A stretch of 47,353 nt of DNA, from assembly GCA_028345295.1 (NCBI GenBank), contig JAOMDA010000010.1, forward strand, positions 1 through 47,353. The letters run 5' to 3'. A program made the translations under genes and the position numbers. Of this stretch, positions 18,451 to 26,720 are shown piece after piece. The stretch is from Candidatus Nitrosopelagicus sp. Lineage in GTDB: Archaea > Thermoproteota > Nitrososphaeria > Nitrososphaerales > Nitrosopumilaceae. Within the stretch, counting starts at the first letter, position 1. Each line of letters begins with the position of its first letter. The notes beneath the pieces were generated by a model. The model was given only the letters and a program-made list of their open reading frames with translations, did no database searches and was not told the origin of the DNA.

Positions 18451-18469
18451 AGTTTATCTTACAAATAGA

Positions 18470-18504
18470 GCTATAAAATTGCTCAGATGACATCTTTTTA
18501 TTTT
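18470..18504. promoter_or_regulatory. Divergent promoters purQ / CBS gene
   Basis: Two separate A/T elements lie in the 74-bp gap. ATAAAATTG at about 18471-18480 serves purQ on the minus strand, and TTTTTATTTT at 18495-18504 is about 26 nt before the CBS-protein ATG. The elements are close enough that occupancy of one could affect the other. Confidence 0.45.
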
Positions 18505-18524
18505 AGAAATCTGCTGAAGTAATT

Positions 18525-18941
18525 ATGGGACAAATACGTGACATAATGGAGAAAAATGTTATAACCATTGAAAAAGATAAAACTGCGCAAGATGCAGCCA
18601 AAATTATTGCTGAAAAAGATATTAGTTTTCTCGTAGTTATGAATGATGGACTGCCAGTAGGTGTACTAAGTGAAAGTGATTTTGTTCGTAAAATTGTGAC
18701 GGAGGATAAAAAATCAAGTGATGTATCAATTTCAGATATAATGTCTTACAAATTTCGTTCCGTAGGGCCAACTACAACAATAGAAGACGCAATTCAAAAA
18801 ATGCTAAACAACAATATTCGAAGATTACTAATTCTTGAAGACGATAAACTTGTTGGAGTTATAACTCAAACAGATCTTGCAAGTTATCTAAGAGACCAAC
18901 TCTTAGTAGATGGTACAATTAAGAGTATTAGCAGCGATTAA
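18525..18941 (+). CDS. Two-CBS-domain protein
   Basis: A 138-aa protein made only of two CBS motifs (residues about 1-60 and 70-130), with typical IMEKNVITIEKDKTAQDAAKII and DKLVGVITQTDLASYL patterns. CBS pairs bind adenine nucleotides such as AMP, ATP or S-adenosylmethionine and act as energy or metabolite sensors. It sits between purQ (divergent) and purS (convergent, overlapping by 14 nt), so an adenylate-sensing link with purine synthesis is attractive but unproven. A TATA about 26 nt upstream supports the ATG. Confidence 0.92.
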   Translation: MGQIRDIMEKNVITIEKDKTAQDAAKIIAEKDISFLVVMNDGLPVGVLSESDFVRKIVTEDKKSSDVSISDIMSYKFRSVGPTTTIEDAIQKMLNNNIRRLLILEDDKLVGVITQTDLASYLRDQLLVDGTIKSISSD

Positions 18942-19197
18942 CGTTTCCAACAGTTGCAGTTATCTTACTTACCAGTGGATTGTAAATTCTCATTTCATCG
19001 CAGATCTTCATAACTTTATCTTTTGCAGTTTTTTCATTTTTTTCACTAATTAAAAATTTTAAAATTGTTCCAGAGTGAATTTTTTTTATATTTCTGTTCT
19101 TACCTTTCAAAACAAGATCATTTAATATTGTATCACCCTCTGGATCACTAATTCCAGGTTTATTTTCAATGATAACACTCACAACATAATCTGTCAT
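18928..19197 (-). CDS. purS: Phosphoribosylformylglycinamidine synthase subunit PurS
   Basis: An 89-aa PurS, the small subunit that holds PurL and PurQ together. The family signature DPEGDTILNDLVLKG is present, as are an N-terminal strand YVVSVIIENKPG and the C-terminal NPLVSKITATV. I use the ATG at 19197; the frame also opens at a TTG one codon earlier. The gene is apart from purQ-purL, separated by the opposite-strand CBS gene whose end it overlaps by 14 nt. A TATA-like AAGTATAATTC at about 19223-19232 fits its promoter. Confidence 0.94.
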   Translation of the reverse strand: MTDYVVSVIIENKPGISDPEGDTILNDLVLKGKNRNIKKIHSGTILKFLISEKNEKTAKDKVMKICDEMRIYNPLVSKITATVGNVNRC

Positions 19198-19283
19198 CAA
19201 TTTTGATTAAAACTGGTATTATTAGAATTATACTTAATTCAACTATAGAATTGATTTTATAACGGTGGGACAAATCCCAAGTA

Positions 19284-19745
19284 ATGAAGAGATTCAGGTA
19301 TTGGAAATTAACACATGAAGAAGTTGGAAAATTATCATACAATCCAGATAATATTCTGAATTGGGATATAAAATGTACTAGAGGTAAAGATGAAGATGCA
19401 CAATTTTTTGGGGTATTTTTGTATAGAAATGGTACACCACATGATTATGAAACAAAAAAAGGTCTAGTGTATTATTACAACAATATAGAGAGAGATGAAT
19501 TACCATCAATTACACAATTTCTTAAGAAGCGGTATGGTGGTGATGCAAAAGAAAAAGGAGAGCGTATTTTTCTTGATGGCTCAAAAGAAATCTATTCTGG
19601 GATGGAAATTTCAACACTAGCAAAAGAATTAGAAGATTCACTTAATGTTACAGCTGTTATTACAATGGAAATTCATGATACAACACAAGATGAATTAAAA
19701 AAATGGGGATTTCCAGAAGCAAAGTTATTACCTATACCAACATGA
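19284..19745 (+). CDS. Conserved protein of unknown function
   Basis: A 153-aa soluble protein that I do not recognise. It begins MKRFRYWKLTHEEVGKL and has a mixed alpha/beta look with a C-terminal VTAVITMEIHDTTQDELKKW. No cysteine pairs, membrane helices or nucleotide loops are seen. A TATA-like GATTTTATAAC about 27 nt upstream supports the ATG. It precedes tatC by 35 bp on the same strand and may share its transcript. Confidence 0.75.
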   Translation: MKRFRYWKLTHEEVGKLSYNPDNILNWDIKCTRGKDEDAQFFGVFLYRNGTPHDYETKKGLVYYYNNIERDELPSITQFLKKRYGGDAKEKGERIFLDGSKEIYSGMEISTLAKELEDSLNVTAVITMEIHDTTQDELKKWGFPEAKLLPIPT

Positions 19746-19780
19746 AACATTTTTCTAGAGTAATTCAATAGGATTTGTAG

Positions 19781-20572
19781 ATGTCAGAACTTAGTCAGAT
19801 AAATTTACATCTAGATGAACTAAGACGTAGAATTATCAAAATTGTCATTGCCATAGGTGGTATTACAATATTTTTACTTACATTTCATGCAACACCATTT
19901 GAAATTTTTGGGTTAACTCTATACTATCCATTTCCAGAACCACTTGATAATATTGCAGCTCAGATAACAAATGTTATGAGAGCAGAATTAGTACCTGAAA
20001 AGGTTCAACTAATACAAACTGCACCTGGTCAAGCATTTTTCTCACAAGTTTACATTGCTGCACTGGTAGGAATTGTAGCAAGTGTACCATTAATAATAAG
20101 AGAATTTGCTGCATTTCTAAAACCTGCTCTAAAAGAAGCTGAAATTAAAGTTGGTCGAACAATAACAATTCCTTCAATAGCATTATTTGTTTCGGGATGT
20201 ATTTTTGCATATACATTAGTAATCCCATATATTCTAGACTTCCTTTACAAATATGGTGAATCTGCAGGGCTTGTAACATTTCTGAATATTATGGATTTTG
20301 TTAGTTTCATCTTACAATTTTTATTAGCATTTGGAATTTCATTTCAACTACCATTAATCATGTATGCAATTAGTCAATCAGGAATGACTGATACAAAATT
20401 CTGGAGAAAAAATATTAGATATGCAATTGTTGCTATTGTTATTTTTGGTGCAATTATTACACCAGATGGAAGTGGAGTAACAATGTGGTTTATTGCTGGA
20501 CCAATGATAGGGTTATACCTAGCAGGCATGTTCATAGTAGAGCGTAAAGAACGTCAGACCATCAAGACTTAA
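19781..20572 (+). CDS. tatC: Sec-independent translocase subunit TatC
   Basis: A 263-aa membrane protein with six predicted helices, the receptor for twin-arginine signal peptides. The family N-terminus INLHLDELRRRIIK (the HLxELRxR motif) is intact. The first extracytoplasmic loop (about residues 40-85) is somewhat longer than in E. coli TatC. It moves folded proteins, often with metal cofactors, across the membrane together with TatA, encoded 26 bp downstream. Confidence 0.96.
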   Translation: MSELSQINLHLDELRRRIIKIVIAIGGITIFLLTFHATPFEIFGLTLYYPFPEPLDNIAAQITNVMRAELVPEKVQLIQTAPGQAFFSQVYIAALVGIVASVPLIIREFAAFLKPALKEAEIKVGRTITIPSIALFVSGCIFAYTLVIPYILDFLYKYGESAGLVTFLNIMDFVSFILQFLLAFGISFQLPLIMYAISQSGMTDTKFWRKNIRYAIVAIVIFGAIITPDGSGVTMWFIAGPMIGLYLAGMFIVERKERQTIKT

Positions 20573-20598
20573 ATTTGAAAAAGGGGGTTTAGAAACAA

Positions 20599-20793
20599 AT
20601 GTTGTTTAATTTGGCAAATTTCATTGCAGGTCAAGAATGGATTTTTATAATTATCATAGCAGTTGTTTTCATTTTTGGTGCAAAAAAAATTCCAGAATTA
20701 GCTAAAACTTTTGGTAAAGCCAAAGGTGAGTATAAAAAAGGTGAAATAGAAGCTGATGAAGAGTTAAAAAAATTCAAAGATAATAAAGAATAA
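20599..20793 (+). CDS. tatA: Twin-arginine translocase subunit TatA
   Basis: A 64-aa protein with the TatA layout: one membrane helix (residues 13-26, WIFIIIIAVVFIFG), the hinge FGAKKIPELAKTFGKA that opens an amphipathic helix, and a charged tail. It polymerises to form the translocation site with TatC, whose gene is directly upstream. Convergent with the SRPBCC gene, with no gap. Confidence 0.95.
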   Translation: MLFNLANFIAGQEWIFIIIIAVVFIFGAKKIPELAKTFGKAKGEYKKGEIEADEELKKFKDNKE

Positions 20794-21234
20794 TTAATCC
20801 CCTATAACATCCACAAATTTTTGATATAATTTTTCTAATTCACTACTGTAATCAAGTTTTTTGAAAGTACCTTTCAACCCTCGTGAAGTCTTAATTTCTG
20901 CATTTATGATAAGTTTAGTCTGTGTATTTAACGAATTACTGTCTGTTAATGGGATTATTGATTCAGTTATGTAACTTCCTTTAATATCCCCCCCAATAAC
21001 TCTCATTTGATGCTGATTGGGTTTTTCGGTGAAATGTTTAGCCATTATAACAAATTCATTTCCACATAGATGCAAATGTTCTACAACTAGTGAACTTTCA
21101 TCTCTTGTTGATTTTACAGTGATCGACGAATAAAATTCTGGTAATATATTCTCAAAATTTTCAAAATTCGTTAGAACATCAAATGTTTTTTGTGCATCAG
21201 CATTAATAATTTTCTCAAAAGTGATTTTTGGCAT
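20794..21234 (-). CDS. SRPBCC (START-like) family protein
   Basis: A 146-aa protein starting MPKITFEKIINADAQKTFDVL, the usual opening of SRPBCC/polyketide-cyclase-like lipid or ligand pockets. The reading frame extends upstream to 21288, but that would run inside ubiX; the ATG at 21234 gives the family N-terminus and matches the paralogue at 28228. The FENILPEFYSSITVKSTR stretch resembles coenzyme-Q-binding COQ10-like members. Its place right after ubiX might connect it to isoprenoid quinones (inference). One of three SRPBCC proteins in the window. Confidence 0.85.
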   Translation of the reverse strand: MPKITFEKIINADAQKTFDVLTNFENFENILPEFYSSITVKSTRDESSLVVEHLHLCGNEFVIMAKHFTEKPNQHQMRVIGGDIKGSYITESIIPLTDSNSLNTQTKLIINAEIKTSRGLKGTFKKLDYSSELEKLYQKFVDVIGD

Positions 21235-21272
21235 TAATGAAAATTGATTTGTTACAATGTAAGTTTTTTTAC

Positions 21273-21830
21273 TTATTGTGAACCCCATCTTGTGAATAAA
21301 TCATGCTCAATATCAAATTGATCTAAACACTTTCCAACAATATGATCAATCATTGCATCAATTGATGTGGGGTTTGTATAAAATTCTGTAACTGGAGGCA
21401 TTATAACAACTCCTAAACGTGCTAGTTTAAGCATGTTTTCTAGATTTATTGCAGTTAATGGTGTTTCTCTAGCAACTAAAATTAACTTTCTTGACTCCTT
21501 CAAAGTTACACCCGCAGCTCGTGCAACTAAAGTCTCATCATACCCATTTGCAATACTTGATAATGACTTCATACTACACGGAATTACAATCATACCATCA
21601 GTTTTATGAGTTCCACTAGAAACACTTGCAGCCATATTTTTCTCATCTGATATACTTGCAGCAAGAGATTTAACATATTCAACGTCATGTTTTGTTTCCA
21701 TTGATATGCATTTTTGAGCCCATTCTGACATTATTAGATGTGTTTCAATTCCTTTTTCTTTTAGTATTTCTAGCATCTTTATGCCATAAATCACTCCAGT
21801 ACTTCCTGTGATTGCAATTATCAATTTCAT
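21273..21830 (-). CDS. ubiX: UbiX-type flavin prenyltransferase
   Basis: A 185-aa flavoprotein. UbiX attaches a dimethylallyl group to FMN to make the prenylated flavin used by UbiD decarboxylases. Visible: IAITGSTGVIYGIKMLE (FMN-binding N-terminus), the SSGTHKTDGMIVIPCSMKSL segment and LVARETPLTAINLENMLKLA near the C-terminus. Length is normal. In this genome it may serve quinone synthesis, as futalosine-route genes lie further right; no ubiD gene is in the window. Confidence 0.94.
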   Translation of the reverse strand: MKLIIAITGSTGVIYGIKMLEILKEKGIETHLIMSEWAQKCISMETKHDVEYVKSLAASISDEKNMAASVSSGTHKTDGMIVIPCSMKSLSSIANGYDETLVARAAGVTLKESRKLILVARETPLTAINLENMLKLARLGVVIMPPVTEFYTNPTSIDAMIDHIVGKCLDQFDIEHDLFTRWGSQ

Positions 21831-21876
21831 GTAATATTTGAATTAAATTTTACAATATAATAATGAAGATCCGAAA

Positions 21877-22005
21877 TTACGCATGAGAATTATCTACGAC
21901 ATCATTATTTTCCTTTTCTTTTCTTTTATTCAACCAAATTTTTACTGCACCTGCAGTCATTCCTGAAAATAAAATAATTCCAACCAGGACCATTTCTGTA
22001 TTCAT
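21877..22005 (-). CDS. Small single-helix membrane protein (42 aa)
   Basis: A 42-codon ORF from an ATG at 22005. Residues 5-21 form one membrane helix (MVLVGIILFSGMTAGAV), followed by a basic then acidic tail (KRKEKENNDVVDN). The positive-inside rule puts the tail in the cytoplasm. No family is recognised. It fills most of the 267-bp gap between ubiX and purP; the rest holds only the purP promoter. Confidence 0.6.
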   Translation of the reverse strand: MNTEMVLVGIILFSGMTAGAVKIWLNKRKEKENNDVVDNSHA

Positions 22006-22067
22006 TGTAAATTATTAGATGCAACATCTAAAAAACACTGTCCTTGTGTATGAAGCAATCTCAATCA

Positions 22068-22077
22068 TTTAAAATAC
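22068..22077 (+). promoter_or_regulatory. TATA box of purP
   Basis: TTTAAAATAC is centred about 26 nt before the ATG at 22098, which fits a leaderless purP mRNA. Confidence 0.5.
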
Positions 22078-22097
22078 GGTGTTAGTTTTAACAGAAT

Positions 22098-23198
22098 ATG
22101 ATTAAAAGATCTGATATGCAAAAAATTGTGAACGGTTATTCGGATCTGTCAGGTTTCCGTATAGGGGTACTAGGTAGTCATTCAGCACTAGAAGTGATGG
22201 ACGGTGCAAAAGATGAAAATCTTGATACTGTTGTATTCTGCCAAAAGGGTAGAGAGGTTCCTTACCAGCGCTTTGGAAGAATTGCTGATGAAATAATGAT
22301 TTTAAAAAAATTCAAAGATATTGCGTCTGCATCAAACCAAAAAAAACTTAGAGATACAGGTACACTGATTATACCACACCGCTCACTTACCGCATATCTA
22401 GGATATGATATATTAGAAAATAAACTAAAAGTTCCAATTTTTGGTAATAGAGCACTATTTCAAGCAGAGGAACGGTATAATAAAAAAAATCAGTATTACT
22501 TACTTAAGAAAGCTGGAATAAAATATCCAAAAATATTCAAAGACCCAAAAACCATTAACAAGCCAGCAATTGTTAAGGTTCAAGAGAAAAATAGAAAATT
22601 AGAACGTGCGTTCTTTACAGTCTCTTCATATTCTGATTTTAAGAAAAAATCGGAGGAGAAAATAAAGAATGGAATAATTTCAAGAAAAGATTTGAATGAG
22701 TCAAGTATAGAAGAACTTGCTATAGGTACATACCTGAACTTCAATTATTTTTATACACCAATTTCTGAAAATGTTGATTTCATTGGAATTGAACGTAGGC
22801 TACAAACAAACATTCATGATTATAATGCACTTCCTGCAAAACAACAACTTGAGATGGATATAGGACTTCAGAACATAGAAGTTGGGCATACCCCAGCTAG
22901 CATTCGTGAATCATTATTGGATAAAGTCCTGAAAATGGGAGATAAATTTGTTAAAGCAGTTAAAAAAGAATATTCGCCTGGAATTATAGGTCCGTTTTCG
23001 TTACAAAGTGTAATCACAAAAGATCTTGAACTAATAGTATATGATGTCTCATTACGAGTTCCAGGCAATCCGATTGTTGCCACAACAAGTCCATATACAA
23101 AATATCAATATGGCACAACATTTGGTATTGGAAGACGTATTGCCATGGAAATTAACAAAGCAATTGATGAAGATAGACTCAGTGAAATAGTTACTTAG
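22098..23198 (+). CDS. purP: Formate-dependent FAICAR synthetase PurP
   Basis: A 366-aa ATP-grasp enzyme specific to archaea that formylates AICAR with free formate and ATP, replacing the folate-dependent PurH step. Features: LGSHSALEVMDGAKDENLDTV near the N-terminus, GNRALFQAEERYNKKNQYYLL, KPAIVKVQEKNRK (ATP-binding lysines), IGIERRLQTNIHDYNALPA and the C-terminal VIVYDVSLRVPGNPIV-like core. It belongs to the same pathway as purQ/L/F/S upstream but has its own promoter. Confidence 0.95.
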   Translation: MIKRSDMQKIVNGYSDLSGFRIGVLGSHSALEVMDGAKDENLDTVVFCQKGREVPYQRFGRIADEIMILKKFKDIASASNQKKLRDTGTLIIPHRSLTAYLGYDILENKLKVPIFGNRALFQAEERYNKKNQYYLLKKAGIKYPKIFKDPKTINKPAIVKVQEKNRKLERAFFTVSSYSDFKKKSEEKIKNGIISRKDLNESSIEELAIGTYLNFNYFYTPISENVDFIGIERRLQTNIHDYNALPAKQQLEMDIGLQNIEVGHTPASIRESLLDKVLKMGDKFVKAVKKEYSPGIIGPFSLQSVITKDLELIVYDVSLRVPGNPIVATTSPYTKYQYGTTFGIGRRIAMEINKAIDEDRLSEIVT

Positions 23199-23625
23199 AT
23201 AAATTTTCTATAGGATCCTGTAATAGTGTTTTTCTCACCAAAATTGGAATATTATAGTAAACAGCCAATGCAACTGCATCTGATGCCCTATAATTTCTCA
23301 ATACTAAATCTTTTTTTCCAGAAAGGTAGAGGTTTGCACGTAGTGCATCACCGCTATCATAAATTTTTACTTTAACAAGAACTTGTTCATTTTGTTCACA
23401 GATATCTTCTAGCATTTTATATATTGTTGGAACAGAATCATGATCACCATCCATAAAACTTGCAATATGACGTGAAACTTCGCCTGAGAACGCCCGCATA
23501 TGAAACTCTTTGTTATTATCAGACTTCAAGACAACTAAACCTTCATTGCCATACGGATCAACAAATCCAAGATTTGTAATTCTTACCACATCATAATCTA
23601 AGTCTTGACTCTCATCAATTTTCAT
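23191..23625 (-). CDS. DUF151 / bifunctional-nuclease-like protein
   Basis: A 144-aa protein of the DUF151 (BFN) family: GLVVLKSDNNKEFHMRAFSGEVSRHIASF, then ALRANLYLSG and NYRASDAVALAVYYNIPILV near the end, all typical. Some members have nuclease activity; the role here is unknown. The frame opens upstream to 23694, but the ATG at 23625 gives the family N-terminus and lies about 31 nt from a TATA element shared with the divergent membrane-protein gene. It is convergent with purP, overlapping by 8 nt. Confidence 0.85.
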   Translation of the reverse strand: MKIDESQDLDYDVVRITNLGFVDPYGNEGLVVLKSDNNKEFHMRAFSGEVSRHIASFMDGDHDSVPTIYKMLEDICEQNEQVLVKVKIYDSGDALRANLYLSGKKDLVLRNYRASDAVALAVYYNIPILVRKTLLQDPIENLSK

Positions 23626-23650
23626 TCTAATCAAATTGATAATTGATTTC

Positions 23651-23662
23651 TTAAAAATATAT
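23651..23662. promoter_or_regulatory. Shared bidirectional TATA element
   Basis: TTAAAAATATAT is the only clear TATA in the 59-bp gap between two divergent start codons, about 30 nt from each (23625 on minus, 23685 on plus). It could drive leaderless transcripts both ways. Confidence 0.45.
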
Positions 23663-23684
23663 TGAACAGAAAGAAAGATCCCAT

Positions 23685-24494
23685 ATGAAGACAAAGACTG
23701 CCTCAGGTAGTCAAAATGAAAAAAAATTGATAGTTTTAGGTTTTATTTCAATTGTAGTTTTATTTATCATATATGCAAGATTTGAAAATCCTGGCATTAC
23801 ACCCGACGCAATAAGCTCTATTGAAAGACTTGGTATTTCATTTTACATTTTACTCGCATTATCATTTGGGATAATTGGTATAGGGTTAAGAAAATATCAA
23901 AGGAAAGCAGCCGCTACTGGTAATCGAACTGCTATCTCAATGATCTGCAGTTCAACAATTAGCAAGAATTCATTAAAAGTATTCATAATCACATTTGTAC
24001 TCTATGGATTCTTCTTTTCTATGACGTCAGGAATTTTGGTTTACCAACCAGAAGTTATATTTTCGTATCATTATGGTGCGGAAATTCCATCTGCACATAT
24101 TGCCCCATGCTGTGGACCTGTAGGATACATGCCAAAGATTATCGGATATATGACAGAGCATGTTGGATTACAAATTATTCCAATAAATTTGGTATTACAA
24201 GTGACCGTATCATATCTTGTTGCAGTAAATACATCTCTAGCTGTAAATGCAATTTCTATCACAAAAAAAAGTGGTGGTTTAGGAAGTATTGGTGCAGTTA
24301 CAGGGTTATTTATTGCATGCCCCACATGCGTTGGCTCATTTCTTTCATTATTTGTAGGTGCAACAAGTGTTGTAGCTTTTACAATTGCAGTGACTGAATT
24401 ACAAACACTATTCATTGCGATTACGATTCCAATTCTGATCTTAACTCCGTTTATAATATCAAGGAAGGTGATACGAACCCAGAATAAAAACTAG
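23685..24494 (+). CDS. Polytopic membrane protein with CC and CPTC motifs
   Basis: A 269-aa protein with about six membrane helices (residues 14-30, 50-68, 98-118, 165-185, 200-225, 228-258). Between helices 3 and 4 it has AHIAPCCGPVGYMP (C142, C143), and inside a later helix GLFIACPTCVGSFLS (C212, C215). Paired cysteines in or next to membrane segments suggest metal binding or thiol redox work, but I recognise no family. Start ATG at 23685 is about 29 nt from the shared TATA. It is convergent with the next gene, overlapping by 4 nt. Confidence 0.8.
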   Translation: MKTKTASGSQNEKKLIVLGFISIVVLFIIYARFENPGITPDAISSIERLGISFYILLALSFGIIGIGLRKYQRKAAATGNRTAISMICSSTISKNSLKVFIITFVLYGFFFSMTSGILVYQPEVIFSYHYGAEIPSAHIAPCCGPVGYMPKIIGYMTEHVGLQIIPINLVLQVTVSYLVAVNTSLAVNAISITKKSGGLGSIGAVTGLFIACPTCVGSFLSLFVGATSVVAFTIAVTELQTLFIAITIPILILTPFIISRKVIRTQNKN

Positions 24495-24745
24495 GAAGAT
24501 TTTGGTGTAATTTGTGGATTCTGGAAGTTTCCTATATCAAATCCATCACGACGCAAATACTTGAGAACTAGCTTGTAAATTAACTCATCATGGTCAACTT
24601 CTATGAGTAATTCTGACCATGCAAATTTTCCTTTTTGAATAATTTTATTTTTTAAATTTTTATTGATTGTTTCTGCGATTTTCTTACAATCCTCATATGA
24701 GTTACCATTAAGATATGATGTTTTTCTACCAGAGCATATCTTCAT
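24491..24745 (-). CDS. Small conserved protein (84 aa), unknown
   Basis: An 84-aa soluble protein, starting MKICSGRKTSYLNGNSYED, basic in the first half, with a compact helix-strand pattern (CKKIAETINKNLKN; WSELLIEVDHDELIYKLVLKYLRRDG). No cysteine pair beyond C4 and C19 and no known domain. It may be a small nucleic-acid-binding protein given its charge, but nothing proves this. Confidence 0.65.
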   Translation of the reverse strand: MKICSGRKTSYLNGNSYEDCKKIAETINKNLKNKIIQKGKFAWSELLIEVDHDELIYKLVLKYLRRDGFDIGNFQNPQITPKSS

Positions 24746-24788
24746 AAAAATTATGAAAAAATCATAGATAAAAGTAATTCCTTACTAA

Positions 24789-25508
24789 TCATTTTCGTAA
24801 TTTACGATATATACCGAATATAATCAATCCTAAAATCCCAATAAAAATTCCAATTGCGATTATAGCAGAAAAGTAGTCATTAACAAATAGTTTTGTTGCT
24901 AACCACGCATAAGGTAAAAGTGTAAAAAAATCATATGCAGAAAAATCTTCAATTGTTCCTATAGCTAATGCATATTTTCCTGGATTTGAGTTTCTGTCAA
25001 AAACTGACAAATAATAAGTTCCGTCAGCAGGTAAATCAAATGTGATTTCTTGTCTTTCCCAATATGTTATTTGCCCAAACGGTTCATAGAATTCCTTTGA
25101 TGGAAAAGACCCAGAATAATCAAAAACATATGCATCAAATCCTTCAGGTAAAGTATATGGGAAATTTTTGTTTGAATTATCAATTTCATATCCTTTAATT
25201 AATTCCAAATGTGATTCGTAACCAATGAATGCAAGTGACGGAGAAAAATTTTTGAGTGTTTCAATTTTTGGAATTACAATACTTGCAAAAAACATATCCC
25301 CTTTTTTTCCATCAAATGTGTAATACAATTCATTGTCATTAATCTCTTCATAGACAGCCCATGATATCTTATGATCACTGATCATTAACCCATTTTCTAA
25401 TGAATTATTTGAACCATTTGTAGGAATAAGTTTATGAGCAAATGCTGTTGATGGAATGAACACTAATATTCCAATTACCAGAATTAATACTGGAATTTTT
25501 TTATTCAT
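24789..25508 (-). CDS. Exported protein with C-terminal membrane anchor
   Basis: A 239-aa protein from the ATG at 25508, which sits 27 nt from a TATA (25532-25539); an ATG two codons earlier also exists. Residues 1-24 are a signal peptide ending in STAFAHK. The outer domain is beta-rich, with TYYLSVFDRNSNPGKYALAIG like pre-peptidase C-terminal or carbohydrate-type beta sandwiches. A membrane helix near the end (FSAIIAIGIFIGILGLIIFG) and a basic tail anchor it. Function unknown. A recurring TTAGCACTA element lies 43 nt before the start. Confidence 0.78.
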   Translation of the reverse strand: MNKKIPVLILVIGILVFIPSTAFAHKLIPTNGSNNSLENGLMISDHKISWAVYEEINDNELYYTFDGKKGDMFFASIVIPKIETLKNFSPSLAFIGYESHLELIKGYEIDNSNKNFPYTLPEGFDAYVFDYSGSFPSKEFYEPFGQITYWERQEITFDLPADGTYYLSVFDRNSNPGKYALAIGTIEDFSAYDFFTLLPYAWLATKLFVNDYFSAIIAIGIFIGILGLIIFGIYRKLRK

Positions 25509-25550
25509 TATCATAATTATACTGCTAGATAATATAATGTAGAAAGATCA

Positions 25551-25559
25551 TAGTGCTAA
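25551..25559 (-). promoter_or_regulatory. Recurring TTAGCACTA element
   Basis: Reads TAGTGCTAA on plus. It lies 12 nt beyond the TATA of the exported-protein gene on the minus strand, the same spacing as at the tfb site (3304), and also about 25 nt upstream of the TATA (TTATTATATATTC, 25578-25590) of the divergent gene at 25610. It could act on either. Confidence 0.45.
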
Positions 25560-25609
25560 CTTTGATTCAGAGATTTCTTTATTATATATTCAAAAAATGA
25601 ATTTCTCAT

Positions 25610-25945
25610 GTGGAAAAACCTAAACCTCCAATAAAATTTGAGATAGAACTTACTAGTATTAGAAAAGAAAATATCCATGGAACTGTAATTTTTCATAATA
25701 CACGATTCAAAATTACTGTTAAACCAACAGAAAGTATAGAAATTATGAAAATACCGTTCACCATACTTGGAATTATGAATGAAATTCATTTAGTACGTTT
25801 TTCAGGTGTAACTGGTGCATATACTGAATATAGGCCTATGATTCAAGATTCGCCAAAAGGCATAGAAATTGAATCAGATGAAATTCTAAATGATTTGGCT
25901 AAATCAAAAAAGAAATACGATACGGTAGAGATATTTGTCAATTAA
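25610..25945 (+). CDS. Small conserved protein (111 aa), unknown, GTG start
   Basis: A 111-aa soluble protein beginning at GTG, about 26 nt after a TATA, so the GTG is credible. It looks beta-rich in the first half (KFEIELTSIRKENIHGTVIFHNTRF) with an acidic end (DEILNDLAKSKKKYDTVEIFVN). I recognise no domain. It is convergent with the oxygenase gene, one base apart. Confidence 0.68.
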   Translation: MEKPKPPIKFEIELTSIRKENIHGTVIFHNTRFKITVKPTESIEIMKIPFTILGIMNEIHLVRFSGVTGAYTEYRPMIQDSPKGIEIESDEILNDLAKSKKKYDTVEIFVN

Positions 25946-25946
25946 T

Positions 25947-26720
25947 TTAAGCCCAACACACCAATGCTTGTTCATTAGTTGGGGCAAAAAAGAATCCTGT
26001 ACTTATCCTATCATGCTTTCCTTTGATTTTAGAAATTGTGTGGTAATGAATTGGATTTATGATTATTACGTCACCTATTTCAGGCTTAATTTTTATAGAT
26101 GTTATATCATGGACAACTTTTTCTGAATAACCAAAATATGGTGATCTATACTTTTCATCGTCACTAGTCCAAATTTTTCTATATAAAATTAATTCACCAC
26201 CATATTCAGCCTTCTGTAAATGTAACACAGCAGAAAATTGCAATGGAAACTTTGATACTTGATAACCTACTGCTTCATAATATGCAGAGTCCCTATGAAT
26301 TTTGAATGATTCATCAGATCCATGAAATCTAAAAACACCTTTAGAATAATTTAAGTTATTTTCCTTTGCAACTCTAGTTTCCATTGTAAACACAGTTGAC
26401 AGTAAATTCTGCATTAGGATTCTCGGATCTTCATTATATGAAAAATACTGCTCAAGTTTTTTATCTATGAATTTAGTTTTTTCAAAATATGCACCTTTTT
26501 TATTAATGAATGAATTCAAAGACACACCTATTTTCTTTTCAATTCCTGGACCACTGGAAATGTAATTGAAGCCTAAAATTTTTTCAGTGATTTTCTTACA
26601 AGTTTTCAGTGAAAATGCTTTCTTAAGAATTAATGCTGGAATATTCCCACTAGATAATTCATTAATAAATTCGAATTTTTGGTTTTTATTTAGATAAATT
26701 GGTGCCCACTGCTTAACCAA
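25947..26720 (-). CDS. 2-oxoglutarate/Fe(II)-dependent oxygenase-like protein
   Basis: A 257-aa protein with the double-stranded beta-helix facial triad: H142-R-D144 (SFKIHRDSAYYE), a distal His in IINPIHYHTIS (H225 or H227), and R238 (HDRISTGFFF), which would hold 2-oxoglutarate. LHLQKAEYGGELILY between them is typical of the prolyl-4-hydroxylase-like class. The substrate is unknown. Start is TTG directly after the stop of the preceding gene, so the pair is coupled. No signal peptide, so it acts in the cytoplasm. Confidence 0.82.
   Translation of the reverse strand: MVKQWAPIYLNKNQKFEFINELSSGNIPALILKKAFSLKTCKKITEKILGFNYISSGPGIEKKIGVSLNSFINKKGAYFEKTKFIDKKLEQYFSYNEDPRILMQNLLSTVFTMETRVAKENNLNYSKGVFRFHGSDESFKIHRDSAYYEAVGYQVSKFPLQFSAVLHLQKAEYGGELILYRKIWTSDDEKYRSPYFGYSEKVVHDITSIKIKPEIGDVIIINPIHYHTISKIKGKHDRISTGFFFAPTNEQALVCWA

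Noticed and set aside
21235-21288. Upstream extension of the SRPBCC gene
   Set aside because: The extension overlaps ubiX and does not match the family N-terminus; the internal ATG at 21234 does.
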